Assembly (NCBI GenBank): GCA_910589265.1
Contig: CAJUTQ010000010.1
Coordinates: 1 to 24,793, forward strand
Direction: 5' to 3'
From: an uncultured Lachnospiraceae bacterium
Lineage (GTDB): Bacteria; Bacillota; Clostridia; Lachnospirales; Lachnospiraceae
Length of the DNA: 24,793 nt
Shown here piece after piece: positions 13,734 through 22,400 of the stretch. A program made the position numbers and the translations under genes. The notes beneath the pieces are model-generated. The model saw only the letters and a list, made by a program, of their open reading frames with translations. It was not told the DNA's origin and searched no databases. Numbering within the stretch: position 1 is the stretch's first letter; every line of letters starts with the position of its first letter.

Positions 13734-14951
13734 TTATGCAGTTACACGATAGACAAGATGTCCTTCACTATTTATAGAAAACTTCTCAGCATTGGTATTG
13801 CCTGTCTCATAAGTAAGTATTAAATGGTCGTCCACAATTTGAAAAGCCATCTGGTCTATATTGATCGTTGTAATAACCCCATCTCTACCTGGATCCCCCT
13901 TATCTCCTTTAAAGGCTCCGCTGTCCCGCATTGTGATCAACTCATTTTTTATTTCTGTGGCAGATGCAGCGGCAGCATTTGCCAATCCTCCCTGTTCATT
14001 GGCATAGTCTCCTTGGATTTTTGCATAGTCTGCGTTTGCCTGTGCATAGATGGCAGCGTCGTTTGCATTGGCTATGGCAGTAGCTGTGTCTAGCTGCCTT
14101 TGGGATTCCTGATTTTGACGCATTCTTTCATTGGCTTGCCGAATAGCTTCTCCATCATTTCTTTCAAGTTCTGCCTCTGTGCGGGCAGTTTCGGAAATCA
14201 CTCGCTGATTTTCATTATGGATTCGTATGGACTCAGAAGACTTCCGCTCCTCTTCATGAGTAATACGCAGCTGCTCTTTTTCATCCCGTTCTCTTTCATT
14301 TTTATTTCTTTCTGTTTCAGCGGCGTTTCGAAGGGCTTCTGCTTCATTTCTGGCCCTCTCAGCCTCTTCCCGTACCCTTTCATTCGTTGTTCTTACAGCC
14401 TCATTGGTTTGGCGGGCTGTCTCATTGGCAATGCGGCTGTTTTCCGCATTTTCCCTAGCTGTTTCGTTTATCTTGATTGTGTTTTCTAGTTTCTGCACAT
14501 CAATATTTAACTTTTCCACCTTATTAATTTTGTCAACTAATAACCCAAATTCATTGCTAGACGTAATATCTTGGGCACTGTAGGCAGAGGGAGTCGTAAG
14601 GATGTAAAATGGGAAAGACTTTAACTGGGTATTTGTATTTTTATCTATTAAAACAATGCTATAGTCTCCACGGCCGGCTACAGCAGCCATTTGCTGGGTA
14701 ATATCAACGTGTATATAACCTTGGGACGTTATTTCACATTCATTTAATATTTGTTTTGTATCTGGTTTTGTACCACCTATACATACATAGGTGGAAGAGG
14801 GATCCACCACATACTGGACGTTATTAGCAATAAGCTCTACTTCAAATCCCCGTACTTTATTGCCATCCCCTTGGACAGTAGGGACTTGTACGAAATTATT
14901 GTTGCAAGACATATCAATAATATAATGTTTATAAATTCCTTGCATATGCAT
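13734..14951 (-). CDS. BppU-like baseplate upper protein with heptad-array stalk
   Basis: Probable tail-tip fibre or baseplate connector. Residues ~1-125 resemble the BppU N-terminal domain that docks receptor-binding proteins to the baseplate (VQGDGNKVRGFEVEL, then ADGRGDYSIVLID-like text and FPFYI). Residues 161-286 are 18 uninterrupted heptads, each with Glu at place 3 and Arg at place 6 (for example TNERVRE, EAERARN). An Ala/Asn-rich helix follows to about 340, then a collagen-like GDKGDPGRDG and a small beta-rich C-terminus. The ATG at 14951 is chosen because AGAAGG lies 6 nt upstream; GTG 14957 is too close and ATG 14945 rather far. A hairpin with a T run follows the stop. Confidence 0.82.
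   Translation of the reverse strand: MHMQGIYKHYIIDMSCNNNFVQVPTVQGDGNKVRGFEVELIANNVQYVVDPSSTYVCIGGTKPDTKQILNECEITSQGYIHVDITQQMAAVAGRGDYSIVLIDKNTNTQLKSFPFYILTTPSAYSAQDITSSNEFGLLVDKINKVEKLNIDVQKLENTIKINETARENAENSRIANETARQTNEAVRTTNERVREEAERARNEAEALRNAAETERNKNERERDEKEQLRITHEEERKSSESIRIHNENQRVISETARTEAELERNDGEAIRQANERMRQNQESQRQLDTATAIANANDAAIYAQANADYAKIQGDYANEQGGLANAAAASATEIKNELITMRDSGAFKGDKGDPGRDGVITTINIDQMAFQIVDDHLILTYETGNTNAEKFSINSEGHLVYRVTA
14094..14471 (-). repeat. Array of 18 degenerate 21-bp units encoding E/R heptads
   Basis: Within the BppU-like gene, 378 bp encode 18 consecutive 7-residue units of form x-x-E-x-x-R-x, from INETARE to NQESQRQ. All 18 units keep both Glu and Arg. DNA copies have diverged, so the selection is on the protein pattern. 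Confidence 0.9.
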
Positions 14952-14965
14952 ATTCACCTTCTTTA

Positions 14966-15220
14966 CTATATAGGATTCGATTCTCCTTGTTTCTTTTCCT
15001 TTGGGGCATCTAGTTCTATTTGATTTGTTACAGCATCTTCTCCCTCCTCCTTTTTATCTTTGGATTCTTCTATAAATTCTGTATTTATCTGAGCATAGTA
15101 CATTTTTTCTAAGGTTTGAAACACATCCTTTACAATAAAGTAAGCGGCTCCAATATCAAGGTCGCTGTTTTGTATTGCATAATTTATTTGTTCTCTTAAT
15201 ATTTGATAATTTCTAATCAT
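14966..15220 (-). CDS. Small acidic phage protein, unknown function
   Basis: An 84-aa protein between the Tal-like gene and the BppU-like gene. The first ~50 residues are helical (QILREQINYAI, FIVKDVFQTLEKMYY), and the last ~35 are charged and disordered-looking (ESKDKKEEGEDAV to ESNPI). No family is recognised. Its start at 15220 has only a distant purine-rich site (AAAGGG about 15 nt before), so initiation may be weak. The gene ends 14 bp before the BppU-like start. Small proteins in this place may assist fibre assembly, but that is a guess. Confidence 0.65.
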   Translation of the reverse strand: MIRNYQILREQINYAIQNSDLDIGAAYFIVKDVFQTLEKMYYAQINTEFIEESKDKKEEGEDAVTNQIELDAPKEKKQGESNPI

Positions 15221-15317
15221 TCTTTGGAATCATCCCTTTCTTTTAGTTTGAAAATGTTGAGGTATAAGGAAACATTTTTATAAGGAAGAAACCTCCCTGC
15301 TGGGTATTGTTTATGTG

Positions 15318-15352
15318 TGAGCTGTAAAAGTTTTTCTTGCTCTTATAGCTCA
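15318..15352 (-). other. Hairpin after the Tal-like gene
   Basis: Arms TGAGCT (15318-15323) and AGCTCA (15347-15352) extend by 3 more pairs past one mismatch, 2 bp after the stop of the Tal-like gene. There is no T run after it on the minus strand, so it is a poor terminator; it may protect or process the mRNA. The rest of the 134-bp gap (15221-15354) holds no gene beyond a 10-codon reading. Confidence 0.35.
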
Positions 15353-15354
15353 TC

Positions 15355-18300
15355 TTAATCGGAACATAGAAAATATAAATTGCGGGCAGTATAGCCTGTT
15401 ACAATGGGGAATCGTTCTTTCTCTACTGTTTTTGTTAGAAAATTAATGGATTTGATCATTACCCTTTCTTCCATTCTTATTTCTGTAATTATTTCCTGCT
15501 CTCTCCAATCAACATTTCTCCCATTAATCTTTCCGGCAGTCAGCCTATCTACACAAATAGGCGCAGTTTTCAATTTCTTTATTTCTGTACTATGAGTTGT
15601 GAGAGTATTTTTAATACTAAGGTTATCGACTTCTAATGCGCTAATGCGATCAATGTTTATGGCTACTAAGTTTGCAAGGGTTGCACATTGGAGTTGTAAA
15701 TTTTCAATATAAGCACACATTGCGTCTAAATACTGAGCTCGAATATATTGGGTAGAAATAGCTTCTATATGGGAGATGCAAGTTCCGCTAAAAGGAGAGC
15801 CAACATTGCTTCCATAATAAGAGGAGCCTCCAAAGCTTCCCCAAGTAGTTCCTTCACTATATCCCACACTTCCAAAATGACTTCCATTTTTTACATCGCT
15901 TATATATACATTTTTAAAGCTGGCACTTCCATCGGAGGAAATCCACCAATTTCGATTTTCAGAATGAATGGAATTGTTTGTTATAACAGCTCCCCCAATG
16001 AACCCAGATTTGGCTGTTAAGATGCCCTGGGGGGTTACTTGAAACACATTGTTTGTTCCAAGGGCAATGCCGTCTGTTCCTATGTAAATGCCATTTTCCA
16101 TAGCTGTTAAGGAGGGCTTCCTGCTATATAATTTCCTTTGCTCTAACACAAATCCCTGGCTTCCTCCAATCAATCCTTTTTCAGCGAAAAAGGAGCCATC
16201 CTCCAATACTTTAAACATGCTGTTGGCTCCCAAGGCAATACCTTCTGTTCCTATATACACACCTGTTGTATTGGAATCCAGAGAAGTTTTCCCACTGTAC
16301 AATTTTCCAGATGTAATGGTAAAGCCTCCTTGTCCTCCAATGTAGCCTAAGTCTGCCTGGATGGTGCCTTTTACTGTGAGAGTCCCATTGGAATCTAAGG
16401 TTAATTTTCTCTCATTATTTCCATTGAATTCCAGAGTGCCCTTATTTAAGTCCAGTATGGCGCCAGTCTTTCCAGGAGAGTAGTTGGTGGATTGGATCAT
16501 ACCTCCATATATTTCATCCCCTTCTAATATGGAGCCTCCGATGTATCCGGCAATGACAAAGTCTGCAAAGGTTCCAAAGCGGGATTGGGTTTTTCCTTTT
16601 ATCGTGACATCTGCCCGGCCTACGCTCATGGACACAGTTTTCCAATGATCCTCTGTAAAGAGTATTCTTCCCCCTCCTACAAAAATAGAATCTTTGCCGC
16701 TATAGGAGCCAGAGGTAGTATTTACAAAAATTCCCCGGCTGTCTATGACCATCTCAGAGTCGTCGCCGTTTTTTAAGTATTTCCCAGCAGACAATAGCCC
16801 TTCGTCAAGGATTTTCCCAATGGAAGAGGTGTCCTTTTTGGCTTGATCCCAATGGGAGGCGTTAAGGGAGAGAGAGGTGGCAGCGGATTGGGCCATGGTT
16901 ATGGCTTTCGTGACGTCAAGAATTTTTCCATGTTGCCTTAGAACATTGCCAAAGGTTATCTTAAAATTGGTCATGTCGTAAAAATCAACAGTCATGGTAA
17001 GGAGGCGGGCTTTTACTAAGTAGTCGTCCCGAATGGAAACATGGATATAGTTTCCCACATCAAAAACTCCGTTAAATTTTTGAAATTCTGGAATGGAAAA
17101 GAGATGAACCATATTGGCGCTAAAGGAGAGCTGGGGAACGGCTGCCTTTGCCAATTCCTTTTCCCCATAATCTAAAAATTCATGTAACACTCTAAACCGC
17201 TCTTCATCGGTCATGCTCTTTGTGACAACAAAATGACGGGAGTTTAATTCATCTTCCCTAATAAAAGCAGTTAATTCCTTTAATTGCTCTTTTGTAAAGT
17301 TGTTATTCATAGAAAGGGCGTTCATAATATTTTTCATTTGGGAGAAGACGGTTGACTGTGCTTTTTTCAGATTGTTTAATTCAGTGTTTATGCGGGAAAT
17401 CTGGGATTGAATGGCCAGAATCTTATGGTAAACAGGAAGGTATTTGGAATTATAATTTCCGTTATCTGGATTTCCCCATCCTGCTTTCATCATAACTGCC
17501 TGGCGTTTTTCCTCCATAGTCAATTGTTCCTGCAATGGGATAAGGCCGTATTCTGACCAGTTGGTACTCTCTGGGTCCGTTGGCATTTTTAAGTTGGTCA
17601 ATTCATTAATTTTTCCATAATACCTTTCATACTGGGATAGGAGAGAGGTATATGGGTTTACATAGTCTTTTCTTTTTTGAATCCATTGATTATATGCGTC
17701 ATAGAGACTTTGACTCATAAATGCCGTAGAGTTAAAATAGGCTAAGTTATAAATTTTATCATACCCCATATTCAGTTCCCGAATCGTTAAGTCATCCTCC
17801 CCAATCAATGTAAGGCATGTTTTGATATCCGATACATTCCAGGAAAAACTGGCATTTTTTAATAGATTCTTGTAAGAGACATAGACGTCCGTATCCTCCC
17901 CCAAATTTTTTTCTTCATAAACATGGATAAGATTTTGAAGAGTATCAAATAAAAAAAGGCATCCAAAGGCCTGGGATATATCGGTAGTTAAAAAGGAATA
18001 GACGTCTTGCTTAGATACTTCAAAGCTTCTTTCCATGGTAGGGAGGGCTGGATCAATATGACCAAAAGACCAATCGGGATTTTTTTCTAAGACAAGATGT
18101 AGAAGGCTTTTGGATGGATCTCTCATATTGTAAAAGGAAACTCCGTCAATACTTTCTGTTGTTCCCATATTGATAGTAAAGGTATCTAAATATTTTTGTC
18201 CCAGAAGGCATTCATAACTTTTCCCCACAACATTTTTATGCTCTGACTTCGTCCCTTCTGACTCAATATCTACAGAATCAATGGCAAAAAGTCCAATGTC

Positions 18301-18528
18301 AGGAAGCAATATATATTTCATGACGTCAATTTCGTCATAATACATATTTTTTTCCCCATCATGGTATAAATAAGCAGTAAAATGAATTTCATCAATAGCG
18401 TTAAATTTAACTGTGATCTGTTTACTTGTACATTTTAATATACCAATTCGTTCCTTGTTGGATTTACATAAAATATAAGAAGGAACAATGGGATTATGAA
18501 AAAAATCATGGTGTAATTGAAAACTCAT
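15355..18528 (-). CDS. Phage tail-associated (Tal-like) spike / minor structural protein
   Basis: A 1057-aa protein of the tail tip. The N-terminal ~400 residues resemble the siphophage tail-hub region (Gp37-like or prophage tail endopeptidase type), with strands such as KCTSKQITVKFNAIDEIHFT and LLPDIGLFAIDSVDIES. Then come a charged helical region, a YIHVSIRDDYLVKARLLTMT beta segment (about 495-520) and a long beta-rich stalk. The stalk has two tandem 57-residue repeats and a third partial one, with motifs GYIGG, KLYS and YIGTEGIALG. The end has a coiled segment and a small C-terminal domain. Its start overlaps the Dit stop by 4 bp (ATGA). No peptidase active site could be seen, so an enzymatic role is not claimed. 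Confidence 0.82.
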   Translation of the reverse strand: MSFQLHHDFFHNPIVPSYILCKSNKERIGILKCTSKQITVKFNAIDEIHFTAYLYHDGEKNMYYDEIDVMKYILLPDIGLFAIDSVDIESEGTKSEHKNVVGKSYECLLGQKYLDTFTINMGTTESIDGVSFYNMRDPSKSLLHLVLEKNPDWSFGHIDPALPTMERSFEVSKQDVYSFLTTDISQAFGCLFLFDTLQNLIHVYEEKNLGEDTDVYVSYKNLLKNASFSWNVSDIKTCLTLIGEDDLTIRELNMGYDKIYNLAYFNSTAFMSQSLYDAYNQWIQKRKDYVNPYTSLLSQYERYYGKINELTNLKMPTDPESTNWSEYGLIPLQEQLTMEEKRQAVMMKAGWGNPDNGNYNSKYLPVYHKILAIQSQISRINTELNNLKKAQSTVFSQMKNIMNALSMNNNFTKEQLKELTAFIREDELNSRHFVVTKSMTDEERFRVLHEFLDYGEKELAKAAVPQLSFSANMVHLFSIPEFQKFNGVFDVGNYIHVSIRDDYLVKARLLTMTVDFYDMTNFKITFGNVLRQHGKILDVTKAITMAQSAATSLSLNASHWDQAKKDTSSIGKILDEGLLSAGKYLKNGDDSEMVIDSRGIFVNTTSGSYSGKDSIFVGGGRILFTEDHWKTVSMSVGRADVTIKGKTQSRFGTFADFVIAGYIGGSILEGDEIYGGMIQSTNYSPGKTGAILDLNKGTLEFNGNNERKLTLDSNGTLTVKGTIQADLGYIGGQGGFTITSGKLYSGKTSLDSNTTGVYIGTEGIALGANSMFKVLEDGSFFAEKGLIGGSQGFVLEQRKLYSRKPSLTAMENGIYIGTDGIALGTNNVFQVTPQGILTAKSGFIGGAVITNNSIHSENRNWWISSDGSASFKNVYISDVKNGSHFGSVGYSEGTTWGSFGGSSYYGSNVGSPFSGTCISHIEAISTQYIRAQYLDAMCAYIENLQLQCATLANLVAINIDRISALEVDNLSIKNTLTTHSTEIKKLKTAPICVDRLTAGKINGRNVDWREQEIITEIRMEERVMIKSINFLTKTVEKERFPIVTGYTARNLYFLCSD
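16006..16347 (-). repeat. Two tandem 57-residue repeats in the Tal-like stalk
   Basis: Unit 1 is 16177-16347 and unit 2 is 16006-16176 (171 bp each). By hand alignment 28 of 57 residues are identical, including G-x-IGG, KLYS, YIGT-x-GIALG and the closing G...A. A third, partial unit begins GFIGG at 16005. Such units form beta-solenoid or triple-helix shaft segments in tail spikes. Confidence 0.8.
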
Positions 18529-19337
18529 AAAAGCACTGCCTTTCTAGGTACTCGGTAGACAAAAGAAATGACGGCGTCCATATTGATAGAAAGTTCATTT
18601 TCGTCTGGCAGGAGGCGTACCCAATGTAAATTAAAATCATTTAATAATAAAGGATGAACAAGGGAAGAGGAGATGAGTTCATGTTTGGAGTCAAGAATAA
18701 TTTCTTCGTTGGCTTTTACATTTTTTATCTCCGTTGTGTAGTTATCTGTGTGATTGGTAAGACGTAAGGTTCCAGGATTTTTTGCCTTTATGGTGACATG
18801 GGGGTAAATATAATGGCATAGGTCGTCGGTATTGCTGTGGATTCTTATTGGCTGATTTGCCAAAAAGGACAAGTGTATCTTTGTTTCATTGGACCATCCT
18901 AAGCAGGAGTCACATTCCATCATGAGGATAATTCCAACGACCATGCCGTTTACCCTTTTTACATTTACATCGTTTATTTTTCCTCTATACCATATGTCAT
19001 CTTCATCTTCTGGGTTTATGACTTTCATCCACTCATATCCTTGAATTCCTGTCAAGGTGCGGAAAATATTTCTACATTCCTTTTCGCTAAAATACATTTT
19101 GCTTCCCTTATACATTTTGGGATTTTTTACAAAGGTTACTTGGGGGCGGAGCTTATCTGTATATCCCTCGCCTAAATAGACGGGGACAGGGCTGTCCCCA
19201 AGAAATGCTTCTACTGTTGAGGTGCTCATTCCCAGGCTGTCTTCGACAGAGCCTCCCATGTCAAAGGAGGCTAAGATCATTCCATAATCCGACAATCGAA
19301 AGGTACCTAGAATGAAATCACTTCCAAAAATCTCCAT
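18525..19337 (-). CDS. Distal tail protein (Dit-like)
   Basis: A 270-aa protein in the standard Dit place between tape measure and Tal. The N-terminal half is the ring-forming beta domain (DFILGTFRLSDYGMILASFD, the GMSTSTVEAFLGDSPVPVYLG region, and TFVKNPKMYKGSKMYFSEKE). The second half is a galectin-like beta domain (IRIHSNTDDLCHYIYPHVTI, then LRLTNHTDNYTTEI). It would make the hexamer that joins the tail tube to the tip. There is no strong Shine-Dalgarno; GGTGA lies about 7 nt before the ATG. A hairpin separates it from the tape measure gene, and it overlaps the Tal-like gene by 4 bp, so the two are likely coupled. Confidence 0.78.
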   Translation of the reverse strand: MEIFGSDFILGTFRLSDYGMILASFDMGGSVEDSLGMSTSTVEAFLGDSPVPVYLGEGYTDKLRPQVTFVKNPKMYKGSKMYFSEKECRNIFRTLTGIQGYEWMKVINPEDEDDIWYRGKINDVNVKRVNGMVVGIILMMECDSCLGWSNETKIHLSFLANQPIRIHSNTDDLCHYIYPHVTIKAKNPGTLRLTNHTDNYTTEIKNVKANEEIILDSKHELISSSLVHPLLLNDFNLHWVRLLPDENELSINMDAVISFVYRVPRKAVLL

Positions 19338-19373
19338 ATATTTTCACCAACTTTCTTTTTCTGTAATGAAAAG

Positions 19374-19399
19374 AACTGCACCCTAGGACAGGTGCAGTT
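19374..19399 (-). terminator. Terminator-like hairpin between tape measure and Dit genes
   Basis: On the minus strand AACTGCACC (19391-19399) pairs perfectly with GGTGCAGTT (19374-19382) around an 8-nt loop, followed by CTTTTC. It starts 6 bp after the tape measure stop codon. The short T run suggests partial termination or an mRNA 3' end structure rather than a full stop, because essential tail genes lie downstream. Confidence 0.75.
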
Positions 19400-19405
19400 T
19401 CTAGA

Positions 19406-22400
19406 TTAAAGCTGTCTGTATTTCATGCCATCATATAATTGATGGATAAATTTATCTTGGGCTTTATAAATTAACATTTCCACTTGTTTTAAATTGGTGC
19501 TGTCTACATGATCAATATGCACCATCTTATCTAGATGAATTGAAGGAGGAGAGGCAACATGGGATAGAACTTCAGGTATGTTTCCTATTTCTTGGGTGAG
19601 AGGAATAGTATCGATAGGCATAGATGCAAAGAGATCCAGAAAATCTTCTGGCTGAAAGGCTGACCAGGCAAAAAGATTGTCTGTTTGGGGTTTGGTAAGT
19701 ATTTGATCCCCAGCATTTCCAATGGCGTAATTTCCAGAAGATAACTTGGGAAGAACAAGTTCCTTTCCTCTCTCATTTACTACCCGAAGTCCTCCCTTGG
19801 CATTTCTTGTTCCTGATGCATAGGCATATTTTCGCCACTTCCCGTCCTCCTCTTGCTGCATGACCTCAATAACTCGATCTCCCTGTCTTCGAGTAGGCGT
19901 TGGGATTGGAGTAAAGGAACCTATGCTTCCCAATCCAGGAGAACTGTATCCGCTAGCAGCGGCAGTTCTTGCAGCTCCCATATTTGCCAGGGCGGAGGCT
20001 GCATTGTTTGCCGCCAAGGCCACATGATTGGCAGCGCTGGCAATACCTCCTAATGCGTTGGTAATGCCGCTAATGTTATAACCGCCTTCCAAAGTGTTGA
20101 CGAGACTGTCATGTAAAGCTTTGGTCATGGCGTTTAAGTTTGCCTCACTATAATAAGAGGCAGTGAGTTCATGGACTAGGTTATCAGCCCTTTGGGAGAA
20201 CATAAAGGCAAGGGAGTCTGCTGTTTGGTTTGCCTGATTTTGCAAGGCATAGATCTCATTGGCAACGCCAAAGAGCTGGCCTATAAAGGCGCTGGTGCTG
20301 GAAGATAAGACTTCTCCATAACTAGCAATGGCTCCTTCCCCGCTTTGCCAAGGGGTGATAATAGCGTCAGACACAATGATGCCATGGTTCATGGCTATGA
20401 GGGCGATTTCTTGTCCCACAAGATCTGCATTCATCTTTATGATTTCAAAAGATTGGGCAATGAGGAGCTCCCTTTCCTCAAGGGAGAGTCTAAGAGCTTC
20501 TATTTCAGCGTTTTTCTCCCCTTCATAGTTTTCCAATTCCTTGTTTAAAGCTTCTTCCTGCATTTGGATGGAATGATTATATTGGGTATTTTCCAATTCT
20601 TTTCTTGCTTGTGCAAGCTGTTCTTCCAATAATTTGCGTTTTGCTATTGTGGCAGCAGTGTCGTCGTTTTCCATAGCGGCAATTTGCCGCTCTAAATCGG
20701 TAATGCTTTTTGTCTTGTCTGCAATCGTTTGCTGATAGTCATGGAGCTCTTTGGCTGTTTTCAGGGATTCTATCTGAGCGTTTATAAGCTCCTTATAGGC
20801 GTCAACCTCTTTCTTTATAGCATTGATTTCTTCATTAATGCGCACTTCGTTTAAATTTACAATTGCGTCTAAAATAGACTCGGAACGATTGACAGCCTCC
20901 CATTGGGCGGAGGAGAGAGCGGCTAATTTATCGGCATATTCTGTAGCAGAATATTTTCCCGCCAAATAATCCCCATGTAATTTGTCTATGGCATTGTTGT
21001 ATTGTTCTACCTGGTACTGGGCCAATTCGTACTGTTGAGCCAGGAGACCTATTTGGGCCAGTCCTTCTTTTGACCAGCCTCCATGGATGCCAGTTACCTT
21101 AAAACCATCAAAAAGCCCTTCTAAGTTGGATAGTTCAGAATCCAGTTGGGAGAATTGCTTTTGTACCTGGTCAAAAATATCCCAATGAAGCTGTAAAAGT
21201 TCATTGTCAAAGGCTTCAATAGCCTTTTTACAATCTAGGATTTCTCCTTCTACATCTGAGAGACTTTGCACCATAGCCAGCCATTCATCTGTACCTGCTT
21301 CCACTCGTCCAGAGGAGAGGGAGGAGGCCAGCTGGGAGGCTAGTTTCGTCTTTTTTTCCTCTAAGAGGGAAAGCTGCTTCTTAGACTGCTCCATTTGGGA
21401 AGTAAAGAAGGATTCCCCAATAAACTGTCCTGCCTCTTTCAATAGATCCATCTGCTTGGATATTAAGCCTTTTCCATCTTCCCTTAAATCAAACTGATTA
21501 GAAAAATCCTCCATAATATTATTGAATTTTTCCAATTCCAATTGGCGGATAGCTGTTTTCAGCTTTGCCAGCTCTTCTTTACAGTTGTTGATTTTGTCCG
21601 CCCATTTCTCATATTCTTGAATGGCATCCATGACCTCTTTATTGCCATCCCCCACAAAGGTAGTGAGATCCACGGCCCCGTCCTTTACCTTCTTTGCAAT
21701 ATCTCCAGGTATTTTGGACAAAGCTTCGTTGGCTTTTTCAGTATACATGGATAAGGCGTCAGAATAATTTTGAAAGGTTTCTTCCGTAATGGACAATTGG
21801 GCGTCAAGGAGTTGATTCTTTCCAAAGGAGCCAGTAACATTGTCTAGATTTGTTTTCAGGAGGGAGAGGGCAGTGTTTAGAACTTTGACTCTGCGCTCAA
21901 AGAAATCGAACAACTCTTTATATTCTTCCTTTTTTTCTTGTGGAGAGGAAGAGCCTTTGGAGGCAGCATCATTCAGGGAGCTGTTGATTTTCTCTTTTTC
22001 CTTTTCCAGCTCTTTTATTTTATCCCCATAGTTATGTCCCCCAATGCCTCCATTGGGGGAACTGACTGTATTTTGGAAGGTAGACTGTAAGCCTTTTAAA
22101 ATTTCAATTTGGGAATCTATGTGGGAGATGGCGTCTGTATAGCCTTGAATATCCAGCTCCAGCTGTGATTGAAACTCGTCAAGGTCAATTTCCTTGAAGT
22201 CTATATCAACGGAAGTAGGATGAAACTTTCCTGGATGTTTTGTGATTTCAATCTTCTTAAGGGAACTGGCTCCCCCTCCTTGAAACTTTTCTAAACTTCC
22301 CCCTGTTTCGCCTTTTCCCATGGCCTTAATGGACTTTGCCCCTTCATGGGCTTTTTTCTGTAAGGCGGTGATGGAATCTTGGGCATGGGAGCTGTTGACA

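Noticed and set aside
14094..14471. CRISPR-like regular repeat
   Set aside because: The 21-bp period is in-frame protein periodicity with diverged DNA copies and no spacers.
14100..14489. 129-codon plus-strand ORF
   Set aside because: Antisense to the heptad array of the BppU-like gene. Its openness is a by-product of the regular E/R codons.
12863..18528. Diversity-generating retroelement acting on tail fibres
   Set aside because: No reverse transcriptase and no template/variable repeat pair were seen among the fibre genes within the window.
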